Source of the DNA: Elusimicrobiota bacterium
Lineage (GTDB): Bacteria > Elusimicrobiota > Elusimicrobia > UBA1565 > UBA9628
Length of the DNA stretch: 64,000 bases
Direction of reading: 5' to 3'
NCBI GenBank assembly: GCA_023213235.1
Contig: CP096137.1
Span: 2,978,908-3,042,907 of the forward strand
Shown: positions 35,477 through 45,078 of the stretch, in pieces
How the letters are laid out: every line of letters starts with the position of its first letter
Position numbering within the stretch: position 1 is the stretch's first letter
The notes under the pieces: generated by a model
Database searches by the model: none
The model's input: the letters and a program-made list of their open reading frames with translations, nothing else
Told to the model about the DNA's origin: nothing
Program-made: the position numbers and the translations under genes

Positions 35477-38022
35477 CCGAACAAGGTCCGCAGAACCTCG
35501 CCGACGCTCCACGCCTGCGAGCGCGTGCCGCCGGGGTTCTGCGCGGGGCCGGGGCGGCGCAGCAGCGGCGCGAGCCCCGCGGGATCGTCGAGCGAGAAGG
35601 CGCGCAGCGCGGGGTCGTGCTCGCCGCCGTCGTACACCTCGGGCAAAGAGCCCTCGGCGCGCGAGACGAGCGCCTCGGCCAAGGGCGTGATCACGGCGCG
35701 GGTCTCGGCCGCGATCCGCTCGAGGTCCCAGCCCATGTCGCGGCGCACCTGCGCGAGCGCCTCCGCGTAGGCGCCCATCAGCCACGGCCACACCGTGCCC
35801 TGGTGATACGCCTGGTCCTTCTCGAGCGGCGGCTTCGACGTGTCGTAGGTCGCGCGGTAATGGCTGTCGCGCGGCGACAGCGTGCGCGGACCCATGCGCG
35901 TCAGCAGGTCGCGCGTCGCCGCGAGCACGACCTCGGCGCGGCGCTCGGCGCTCAGGAGATCGCCGCCTCTGGAGACGGCGAAGAGCATGTTGGGACGGAT
36001 CGCGCCGCCGTGCGCGTCGCCCCCGACGACGTCGCGCAGGGCGCCGCCGGTCCCGCCCCACGCGCGGCGGTTGTCCTCGGTGCGGAAATAGAACTTCTCG
36101 TTGAAGGACGTCTTCACGCGGTCGGCGAGCGCGTGGCGGGACGCCGCCGTCTGCGCGTTCCCCGCGCGCGCCTCGACCGCGGCCAGGAAGCGCAGGTTCG
36201 CGTACCACAGCGCGTTGAGCTCGACGGCCTTGCCGTTTCTCGGCGTCACCGGCTTGTCGCGGCCCTCGGGGTCGGCGTCCATCCAGGTGGCCTGCGCGGG
36301 CGTGACGATGAGCCCGTCGGAGTCCATGAAGATGCGGTTCTCGCGGCCGTAGCGCTCGTAGGAGGCGCCGGTCTCGTACGCGGCCATGATGCGGCGCACG
36401 ACGGGGGCCATCTCGTCGGCGAAGGCCCAGTCGCCTGAGGCCTCGGCGTACGACTTCAGGGCCTGGACGTACCACATCGGACCATCGGCGGTGTTGTACT
36501 CGGAGTGGTCGCCGGCGATGCGGTTCGGGATAAGCCCGCCCTTCTCGAACGCGGCGAAGCGACGCAGGACGGCTTTCGCGTCTTGGAAACGGCCGGTGGA
36601 GAGCAGCAAACCGGGCAAGGAGATGAAGGTATCGCGGCCCCACTCTTCGAGGAACCAATCCATCGCCGCCGCCCAGATCTGGACGGACTTGCCGTCGCGC
36701 TTGACGAAGGTGTCGGCCGCCGCCGCGAACGCCGTCTTCAGCGAGGCCTCCGCCGTCCAGACGTCGCCGTCGCGCATCGCCTTGAGCGCGCGCAGCTGAG
36801 GGCGCGCGTCGGAGCGCGCGCGATTGGCGTAGTCGGCGTCGGTCGGCAGCGGGATGCGCCAGCGCCAGCGCGAGACGCCGCCGCTCATCTCCTTGACGGG
36901 GAACGGGTCGCGCCACTCGTCGCCGAGCGTGTAGGCGACGAACTTGGCCGAAGCGCCAGAAGACGGCTCGCGCCGGGCCGCGAAGTAGCGTCCGAGGAAG
37001 TCCGGGCTGCGCGGGTCGTCGTGCGAGCTGACCTTCTTCCAGTCGCCGCCGACGGTGACGAAGCCCAGGCGCCGGGCGTCGGCGTCCTTGCCCTCGAAAG
37101 CCTCGGCGAGCGGGAACGCGCCGCGCTCGGAGAGCACCTTGGCGAGCGCCGCGGCGTACTCCTCTCCGGGCTCGTCGCCGCTGGCGAGCTGGCCGTTGCC
37201 GAAGCGCCAGGCGAAGTGCAGCGCGTCGACGCGCGCGCCGTCGAAGCCGAAGTCGAGCCAGCGGCGGTACGGCTCGAGCGCGGCCGCGTAGCCGTCCTTG
37301 CGCAGCTCCGACCAGCGCCACAGCGCCAGGTCCTTCCAGTCCTCGTGGATCCAGGCGTTGATGATGCCCGGGTTGCGCGTGCGCAGGTCGGCGAAGAGGC
37401 GCGGGCGCTTCCAGGCGTCGACGGAGTTCTTGGCGCGGAACATCGGGATGTCGAAGAGGACCTTGCCGCCGGCGGCGTGGACCTCGTCGAGCGCGGCCTT
37501 GAGCTGGACGCTCGCGTGCCACTGCGACCAGCGACGAACGGCCGCGCGCTCGGCGAAGGACGGGTCGGCGCGCGCGTCCTTGACCTCGCGCCCCGTCCAC
37601 TCGAGGACGGGCTTGCCGATCAACGACGAGAGCGCCATGAACTCGGCGTACTCGCCGAGCCAGGCGGCGTTGGCGGCCTCGAACGCGGCGAACGCCTCCG
37701 CGCGGGCGCCGCCCGACTTCAGGAAGCGCGAGTAGGCCTCGCGCGCGACGGCGCCCTCGCGCGCGCGCAGCGCCGCGTGGTCGACGCTCTGCGACGGGGC
37801 GGACAGGCGCCCCATGAGGGCCGGGTCGGCGCGCACCTCGTCGACCGCGGTCCAGTCGATCTGGTCCTCGTTGAGCGCGTTCAGGCTGACGGGCGCGTAG
37901 GGGCTTTCGTCGAGCGTCGCGAAGTGCGGCAGGAGCAGGACCGCGTCGACGCCCTCGGGCGCCAACTCCTCGCGGTAGAAGCGGCCGAGGTCGGCGTACT
38001 TGCCTACTCCGGCATCAAGGGC
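35458..38022 (-). CDS. GH77-like glucanotransferase plus glycogen debranching (GDE) domain
   Basis: The in-frame part is about 855 residues. The first 400 resemble 4-alpha-glucanotransferase: GVGKYADLGRF, LLLPHFATLDESPYAPVS, and the nucleophile region GFDGARVDALHF, with Glu in PLAEAFEG. From EEWGRDTFISLPGLLL the C-terminal half is the amylo-1,6-glucosidase type GDE fold (NRIAGDHSEYNTADGPMWY, AYHQGTVWPWLMGAY, ending in TRSQAWSVGEVL). Together they would debranch glycogen or maltodextrin. The conserved GH77 opening PLSSLR lies just upstream, in the frame of the subtilisin gene, and joins this frame if one A is removed from the A7 run at 38023-38029. The only start in this frame (TTG 37965) would lose 20 conserved residues. 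Confidence 0.82.
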   Translation of the reverse strand, partial: ALDAGVGKYADLGRFYREELAPEGVDAVLLLPHFATLDESPYAPVSLNALNEDQIDWTAVDEVRADPALMGRLSAPSQSVDHAALRAREGAVAREAYSRFLKSGGARAEAFAAFEAANAAWLGEYAEFMALSSLIGKPVLEWTGREVKDARADPSFAERAAVRRWSQWHASVQLKAALDEVHAAGGKVLFDIPMFRAKNSVDAWKRPRLFADLRTRNPGIINAWIHEDWKDLALWRWSELRKDGYAAALEPYRRWLDFGFDGARVDALHFAWRFGNGQLASGDEPGEEYAAALAKVLSERGAFPLAEAFEGKDADARRLGFVTVGGDWKKVSSHDDPRSPDFLGRYFAARREPSSGASAKFVAYTLGDEWRDPFPVKEMSGGVSRWRWRIPLPTDADYANRARSDARPQLRALKAMRDGDVWTAEASLKTAFAAAADTFVKRDGKSVQIWAAAMDWFLEEWGRDTFISLPGLLLSTGRFQDAKAVLRRFAAFEKGGLIPNRIAGDHSEYNTADGPMWYVQALKSYAEASGDWAFADEMAPVVRRIMAAYETGASYERYGRENRIFMDSDGLIVTPAQATWMDADPEGRDKPVTPRNGKAVELNALWYANLRFLAAVEARAGNAQTAASRHALADRVKTSFNEKFYFRTEDNRRAWGGTGGALRDVVGGDAHGGAIRPNMLFAVSRGGDLLSAERRAEVVLAATRDLLTRMGPRTLSPRDSHYRATYDTSKPPLEKDQAYHQGTVWPWLMGAYAEALAQVRRDMGWDLERIAAETRAVITPLAEALVSRAEGSLPEVYDGGEHDPALRAFSLDDPAGLAPLLRRPGPAQNPGGTRSQAWSVGEVLRTLFGQRRSK

Positions 38023-41000
38023 TTTTTTTAGGCCGCAGGGAGGACAGCGGCACGGTGACGGCCGTGCGCGTCGCCGACGCGTCGCGCCACCACGTGGAGG
38101 CGTCGAACGACGCGGGCGAGGGCCGCTCGCCGATCGACGGCGCGGGACGAATCCTGTCCGTCAGGGCCTTGGCCGGGGCGTGCGCCGGGGAGGACGCGAC
38201 GAAGACGCCGAGAACCGCGCGCAGGACGCGGCGCGCGAGCCCGACGCGCGCCGGGGGCGACGGAGGCTTCGGCGTCGTGCGCTCGCGCGCGGCGTCGGCC
38301 AGGACCTTGGCCTCGCGCTCGATGGCGTCGAGGTCGTGCAGGCGCGCCTTCAACGCCTCGAGGGCGCCGTCGACGGTGCGGAACAGGCCGGCGCCGACCT
38401 CGTGCTCGCCGTAGGACGGCATCGGCACGGCCGAGCGCTTCGCGAGCGCGGAGAGATACAGGAACCAGCCGTCCGGGAGCGGGCGGCCCGCGGCCTTCAT
38501 GCCCTCGGCGAGCGCGGCGGACAGCACGGCGAGCTTCGCGGCCGTGCGTTCGGCGGCGGCGGCGGTGCCGAGCGTCTTCCTCGGCGCGGCGGCCTCGCCG
38601 GACACGGCCGTCGCGGCCGCGGCGGCGGCGGCCGCGAGCGCCTCTCCGGGCTTGAGGTCGTCGACGAGATCGGTCCAGGTCACGCGCGGCGCCTCGGGCG
38701 TGCCGCGGCTCGAATAGAACTGCAGGCCGTCGGGGCTCGCGGCGGCCACGACGACGGCCAAGGACGAGTCGCCGGGTGCCGCGACCGTGCCGTTTTTCGG
38801 GCCGGCGTTGCCCGCGCCCACGACGACGCCGACGCCCGAGGCGATCAGGCGGTCGATGAGCATCGTCAGCGGCGTACGCTTGGTCGTCGGCGCGGCGAGC
38901 GTGAGCGAGATCAGGACGGGGCCGCGCGTCTTGGCCGCCTCCGCCACCTTTTCGAGCGCCGCCATCACGCGGACCTCGGAGACGCCGGCGCCGGCGCGCA
39001 CGCGCACGAGCGAGAGGTCGGCTCCCGCCGCGAGCTCGGGGAGCTTCTCGCCGTCGCCCAGGTCGAGCGTCAGGCCCGGGCCCTCGGCGGGCGCGTCGGT
39101 GAGCGGATAGTAGGGCAGCGAGCGCCGCACGAGCCAGCCGCGGTGCTCGAGGGCGATCGTCAGCGCGTAGAGCTTGTGCTCCGGCACCGACAGCCACAGG
39201 GCCTTCGAGACCTTCAGCGCCGAGCGCGTCGACGTCTCGAAGCGCGTGGAGGTCTCCGCGTCGAGCGACTCGACGCCGGGCGGCGGCACCGCGAACAGGT
39301 CGACGGGCCCCATCGCCTCGTCGACGCCGGCCACGCCGGAGCCCGACGGGTCGGCCGGCGCGGTCGGCGCGTCGAGCGGCACGCCCGCGGCGCGGGCGAG
39401 CAGCTGGACGAGCTCGCTCAGCGCGCCGGGCTTGGTGATCGCGTCGCGGTTCTTCACGACGAAGGCCGTCACGATCGGCTTCAGGGGCTCGGAGCGCAGG
39501 CGCGCGACGAAGGCCTTGCTGCGCACCGCGATCGGGAAGACCTTCGCGATCGTGCGCGTCAGCGCGAGGTTGTCGACGCCCGCCGCGTCGAGCAGGTCGG
39601 TCACGACGCGGTCGCTGATCGCCTCCGGCGCCGCGTCGGCCAGGTTCGAGAGCGCCGCCGACGCGAGGTGGCGGATGTTGCCGCGCTCGCCGCGGTCGCG
39701 CACGCGGGCCGAGAGGCCTTCGGCCTCGGCCGGCGTCGCGTGCGCTCCGATCTGGCCCAGCAGCCAGGTCGCGGTGAAGCGCGCGCGCTTGTCGGCGTTG
39801 CCGAGCTCCTTGACGGCGCGCGCGATGGCGGCGCGGTCGCCGCGGCGCGCCAGCGCGTAGGCCGCGTAAGCGCCGACGTCCCACGACTCGTTGGCCGCCG
39901 CCTTGCGCAGCAGCGCGTCGACCGAGTGCGAGGGAATCTCGGCCAGCGCGAGGAAGGCCGTCTGGCGCACGCGAGGATCGGGATCGTTGAGGCCCGCCTC
40001 GGCGAGCGCCGCCTCCGCCGCGGCGGAGCGCATGTTCATCAGCGCGGCCGCCGCGCGCAGGCGGATCAGCCACACCTCGTCCTTGAGCGCGGCGACCAGG
40101 GCCGGGACCTCGGCCTCGCGCGCGGCGTTGAAGCGCTTCTGCGCCTCGGCCTGCACGGCGCTGCCGAGCGCGGCGCGGTCGACGGGCTCCTCGGACGACT
40201 CGTCGGGACCCTCCTCCTCGTTCTGGCGCTGGGCCTCGCTCTTCGCGAGCTCGGCCTCCCGGAAGACCCGATCCTCGGCGTCCTGCACGGCCTTGAGGCG
40301 CTCGAGCCACGCCCACGCGCCGGCCGCCGGCGCCGCCGGGGCGCCCGTGAGCCGGCGCCAAAGCGAGAGCGCGCCGGCGCCCAGCGCGCGCGTGCCCGAC
40401 GCGGCCGCGAGCGAGACGGCCGCCCACGCGTCGACGAAGCCCGCGCCCTGGAACCAGACCGGCACGCCCATGTCGCGCGCCGTGCGCATGAGCACGGCCT
40501 TCACGGCGAAGGCCATGTTGTCCGCGACGAACGGGCTGATCGCGCCGGAGGCGCGCATCGCGAGCTTGACGAGCAGGGCGACGCCGGCCAGCGACGGGTT
40601 CGACATCGAGGTGCCGGACATGCCCGTGTGCTTTCCGTCCTCGAGATCGGAGGCCGAACGCGCGGAGTCCTTCGACTTCGCGGAGTAGACGCCGTCCTTG
40701 TACACGTTGCTCGAGCCCGGCGAGGTCGTCACGTCTCCGCCGACGGCCGTGATCTCGGGCTTGAACCGGAAGCGCTTGATCGCGTAGCGGCGGTCGACGT
40801 CGGGGCCGACGGAGCTGTAGAACGAGATCTCGGGGACGCCGTCGTCCTTGCTCTTGGCCGCGGCGGCCACCGCGATGACCTCGACGCCGGCGGCCGGCTG
40901 GGAGAGCGTGCGGTCGAACGGGCCCGAGTTGCCGGCGCTGGCCGTCACAATCGGGTACTCGCCGGCGACGTTCTTCTGCTTCGTCAACTGCGAGAAGAAC

Positions 41001-43590
41001 TCGGCCAGGTTGTCGGCCGAGGAGCCGCGCGAGCCGAGGCTCAGGCTGATGACGTCCATGCCTTTCTTCTGGGCGATCGCGGCCGAGCCCATGATCTCGC
41101 CGTCGGAGGCGCCCGGCTGGTCGCGCGAGAACACCTTCGCCATCGTGCCCTTGGCCTTCGGCGCCATCCCGAGGAAGCCCTCGTTGCCCGAGATCGAGAT
41201 GCCCGCGACGTGGGTGCCGTGGCCGAGCCAGTCCTCCGGGCCCTCGTCGACCATGTCGACGGTGTCCAGACGCCCGTCGAAGTCGGAGTGCGTCGTGTCG
41301 GCGCCGGTGTCGATCCACAGGATCGAGCCCGCCGCGCCGGTCACGCCCGCCTTCCACACCGGCTTGACGTTCTGCAGGTCGGCGGAGTCCATCAGGTGCG
41401 TCTGGAAATTCGACTGCGAGTCGAGCACCTCGGCGCTCGAGCTCACGTACTTCATGATCGCGGTCTTGTTGCGGCGCGGGACCGTGATGTAGATCTCCTG
41501 GCGGCCGACGTCGGCGCCGAACACGTGCCGGACGGCGACGTCCATCTTGTCGAAGAGCTCGAGCTGCTTGCCGAAGCCGGCGACCTCGAGCGACTTGCGC
41601 CCCGTCGCGCGCCCCTCCTCGGTGAACGACGCGTTCGGGACCGACGTCGCGATGTGGCCGCCCTGGATCGGCCGCAGCCACAGGCCGACCCGGGCCTCCA
41701 CCTTCCTCAGGATGAGAAGATGCCCTCCGTCCTCCAGGTCCACCCGAGTGACTTTGAATTGGCCGCCGTCGGACGATTCCCAATATCGCAGGAGCTTCTC
41801 CCACGAGACGACGCCGGCGTCGTCGGGGCCGAAGGACAGGAACGCGAAGCCGCGGTCGCGCAGGCGCCCGTAGAGACCGTCCATCAGCTCGGACACGGCG
41901 ACGCCCTTCAGGCGTTGCGAGGCGATCGTGCGCCACAGCTTGCGGACCTCGGTCTCGAACGTCGCGGCGGCGCGGCGGGAGCCGCTCTCGCGCAGGCGCT
42001 GCGCGCGGCCGACGAGGTCGGTCCAGGCGCCGATCTCGTTGGTCCCCTCGAAGGCGCCGGGGCGCGCGACGAGGCGCGTGGCGAGCACGTGGAGCGTGTC
42101 GAGCTGGGTGAGCACCGACTGGAGCTTGACGTGGTCCTTGCTGTCGAGCGCGGGCAGAGCCTTCGAGGCGCGGCCGAGCACGATCGCGCGGTAGCTCGAG
42201 TCCCCGGCGGCGAGGACCTTCTGCGGCGTCTCGTCGTCGACGGCCGTCACGCGCGCCGCGCCGTCGGAGAGCCCGGCGTAGAGCGCGGGGTCGCGCAGCT
42301 CCTTCGAGTCGGGGTTGAGGACGAGGACCTCGTACGGGCGCGAGAGCCGCAGGGACGTGCGCGTCTGGGTGAGCGCGCGCTGCAGGCCGGTGACCTTGAT
42401 GTTCTTGAGCTGGCCCGTCCCTCGGAATTCCGCGACGCGCGCGCCGATCTCGGAGGCGAGGTGCGAGAGCAGCCCGCGGACGGCGCCCTTCGGGGTCCCC
42501 GCGGGGCCGAGGAGCGCATGTGATGGAGCTCGTGCAGGAGCACGACGCGCATCAGCCACGGCGTCGCGACGAGCTCGGGGCGGACCCAGATGTGGCCGCG
42601 CGAGGCGAAGGCGAACGTGAAGTCCTTGTACTTGCTGTCCGGGCGGTAGGCGCGCACGAGCGCGGCGGCATTGCCGTCGAGCCGGCCCTCGAGAACCTCG
42701 GCGCGCAGGAAGTCGCGCAGGCGCGAGTCGGAGACGTCTCGTCCGCGGCGGATCGCGGCGAGGAAGACGACGGATTCGACGAGGGTGTGGAGGACGAAGG
42801 CGCCCGTGAGCGCCATCGCGCCGATCGCGACGGCGGCCAGAGCGGTGGCGCCGGTCGAGGGCTCGGCGTTGGCGGCGGTGAAGGCGTGGGCGCCCCAGCG
42901 GGCGGCTTCGACGACGCCCCAGACCAGGCCGGAGAAGCCGGCGAGCCAGAGCGGGAAGAAGGCGCCGCGGCGCTGGCCTTCGGGCTTGGTCAGGACGGAA
43001 GGGATCGGAGTACGCGCGGGCGCGACGTCGCGCTGGTCGGCGGCGGACGGGGAGGCGAGGCGCGGCGTCAGGGCCGAGAGCGCCCCGGCGACGACGGGAG
43101 CGGACGCATCCCCGCGGCCTTTGATGAGGGTCTCGCCCGTGATGCGGGCGGAGAAGTCCTGGGCGGCGGCCTGGCCGAAGGTTTCGCCCGACGCGGCGGG
43201 CTTGACGGCTTCGAGGGCCGAGGGAACGGCGGCCAACGGCAGGGCCTTCGCGGGAGCGGCCGCCGCTTTCGCGGCGGCCGGCGCCGTCAATTGGGCCGGG
43301 ATGAGGGACGGCGCTGCCGAGATGACGGGCAGCGGCGTCGCGAGGGCGGACGGGGTTAACGACAACGACGGATTCAACGGCGACGCCAACGGCAACGAAT
43401 GAACGGAAGGGGATCCGAGGTTGGCGCCCAGTCCGACGGACCCCGACGGCAAATTAACGGAGGGAACGGATCGAGAAACGGTCTGGGCCACCGCGGCCGA
43501 GACGCCGGGGCCCCAGGACGACAGCGTCAACGCCGCGCAGAGCGCGGCGGACGTGGTCCTGAGGAACGGCGATTTAATTTCTTTCTTCAC
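38015..43590 (-). CDS. Leader protein: metalloprotease-like domain, S8 subtilisin, HEAT repeats, second S8-like part (one frame break)
   Basis: About 1858 residues from GTG 43590: signal peptide (1-33), Ala/Pro tract with LSLTPSALATPLPVISAAPS to about 190, two to three helices, then VVLLHELHHMRSS (HExxH, about 353) of M48/M56 type. A subtilisin domain follows with an intact triad: LWIDTGADTTHSD (about 759), GHGTHVAG (about 790), SGTSMSNPS (about 990). HEAT repeats (about 1155-1320) and a second subtilisin-like stretch (VVVGAGNAGPKNG, FYSSRGTPEA, no complete triad) come next. A hydrophobic, signal-like segment (LARRVLRAVLGVFVASSPAH) precedes the end. Adding one base at the C4 run 42497-42500 joins the HELHH part to the rest. 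The C-terminal PLSSLR belongs to the following glucanotransferase, so the true product may continue to 35458 (about 2710 residues). Confidence 0.8.
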
Positions 43591-43651
43591 TGCAAGAAGA
43601 TCATTTCAGGCTGAGTCGTCTCGGGCTCTTTCGGCTCCAAGGGGCGGCGCT

Positions 43652-44749
43652 TCACCGGGGGTTCGGGACGATCTTCGATGATGGTTTTTTCGCCTTCGGC
43701 GTTTTTCGAGTCTCCGGCTGGGGCTCCGGCTCACGATCATATGAACGGATATTGTCGGAGGAGGTCTGGGTCACCCGCTTCTTGTAGATGATCTTCGGAC
43801 CGCGGAACAATTCGTAGGGCAAAGCGAAGCCGGCCTGAGCGATCCAGCTCCGGTACTGGAGCTGCCCCAGCGCCTTGACCTCCGCGTTGACGAAGAAGCT
43901 CCACGTCGGCTTCGCGTACTGCACGCCCGTGATCCAGCGTCCCTGGCTTTGCTCGGGGCGCTCGCTGCTTTCCCCCAGCACGTCGGCGATCAGGAAGGTG
44001 CGCGACTTCAGGTCGAGCCTCGAGCGCACCGAGCCCGTCGCGTAGTTGTACCCGATGCCGAAAAACGGGGTCCACCGGTCGAAGTTCTTGTGCGCGATGG
44101 CCGTCAGGCCGAAGCTGTTGATGTTCCAGTCGATCTCGCCCTTGAGCTCGCTGTCGGCCCTGAAATTGCTGTCGATATCGACGTTGAACGTGCCGTTGAG
44201 GCGCGTGCGGCCGCGCAAATGATTATAGTGGCCGCCGATCGTGACTTTCGGGAGATCTTCCTCCCAGAGGTCGAAGTGCTGGCGCACGCCGAAGCCGTAG
44301 GAGTTCGTCTGTACCTGGGCGGTCATGGTCGGGGAGATCTTGTAGCCGGGAGGCGTCGTCGCGTTGGCGAAGCGCAAATAGGCGTCGCGCCGCCCCGGCA
44401 GGCCCATGCGCAAGTGCAGGGCGAGGTTCGGGAACAGCACCTGGTTCGGGAAGATGTTGGAGCCGCCTTTCTCTTCAAGCGCGGGAACCGTCAGCGACGG
44501 GAACGATTTCTTGTTGAACGGAATGCGGCCGATGCCCAGCGAGATGTCGGGCTGGAGCGCCCAGCCCTGCACCTCGCGCGGCGGGTCGAAGTTCGAGCCC
44601 GCGTTGAAGGCCAGGCCCTGCGCCATCTCGTGGCTGAGCCACTGCGTCATCGAACGGAAGTCTTCCGACAGGCTCGGATTGGCCGCGCGCGCCGGCGCCG
44701 CCCCCGAGGCGAGAACGAGAGCCGCCCAGAGGGCGGCCTTCGCCTTCAA
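43652..44749 (-). CDS. Outer-membrane beta-barrel protein, unknown role
   Basis: 365 residues, signal peptide (1-22, ARAANPSL). The body is alternating short strands with aromatic girdle residues (GWALQPDISLGIGRIPF, YGFGVRQHFDLW, NSFGLTAIAHKNF, FFGIGYNYATGS, WFFVNAEVKAL-type hairpins), typical of a 12-14 strand barrel. The C-terminus is a Pro/Lys-rich tail, which is unusual because barrels normally end on an aromatic strand. The start TTG 44749 overlaps the stop of the small gene upstream (TTGA), so they are coupled. Possible porin or assembly/transport protein; substrate unknown. Confidence 0.75.
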   Translation of the reverse strand: MKAKAALWAALVLASGAAPARAANPSLSEDFRSMTQWLSHEMAQGLAFNAGSNFDPPREVQGWALQPDISLGIGRIPFNKKSFPSLTVPALEEKGGSNIFPNQVLFPNLALHLRMGLPGRRDAYLRFANATTPPGYKISPTMTAQVQTNSYGFGVRQHFDLWEEDLPKVTIGGHYNHLRGRTRLNGTFNVDIDSNFRADSELKGEIDWNINSFGLTAIAHKNFDRWTPFFGIGYNYATGSVRSRLDLKSRTFLIADVLGESSERPEQSQGRWITGVQYAKPTWSFFVNAEVKALGQLQYRSWIAQAGFALPYELFRGPKIIYKKRVTQTSSDNIRSYDREPEPQPETRKTPKAKKPSSKIVPNPR

Positions 44750-44904
44750 TGCTTGATGACCGCCCGCGAGCGCCCGCGGTCCGTGAACCAGTGGTAGACC
44801 TGAGCGCCGGCCTCGAAGGTCAACGTCGTCTTAAGGCGGTCCGGGTTGGCGGGCTTGGAGCGGGTCCCGTGCTTCCGGCCGTTGGCGGAAGGGTTTTTCT
44901 TCAT
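44746..44904 (-). CDS. Small basic protein coupled to the barrel gene
   Basis: 52 residues starting MKKNPSANGRKHGTRSKP. It has no signal peptide and is rich in Lys/Arg; function unknown. TACCAT (44911-44916) preceded by TGC, an extended -10, ends six bases before the ATG. The stop overlaps the TTG start of the barrel gene, so its translation may control the barrel. Confidence 0.6.
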   Translation of the reverse strand: MKKNPSANGRKHGTRSKPANPDRLKTTLTFEAGAQVYHWFTDRGRSRAVIKH

Positions 44905-45031
44905 CTTCCGATGGTAGCAGTCGCCCCGACAGGGGGCATGGGCCCGAGGTCCCAAGCCCGAAAAGGCAAATGGCCCACTATAGGGAAATGGCGTTAATTA
45001 CTAAAAGCCTGGCACGCTGAGACGATAAAAA

Positions 45032-45061
45032 GGGCGGCGGGCCCTCTCGGACCCGCCGCCC
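45032..45061 (-). terminator. Rho-independent terminator
   Basis: Perfect 10-bp G/C stem (GGGCGGCGGG with its complement) and 10-base loop; on the minus strand followed by TTTTTATC. It lies 17 bases after the stop of the hypothetical exported protein. Confidence 0.9.
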
Positions 45062-45078
45062 CCGAGCCGCCCCTGGGA

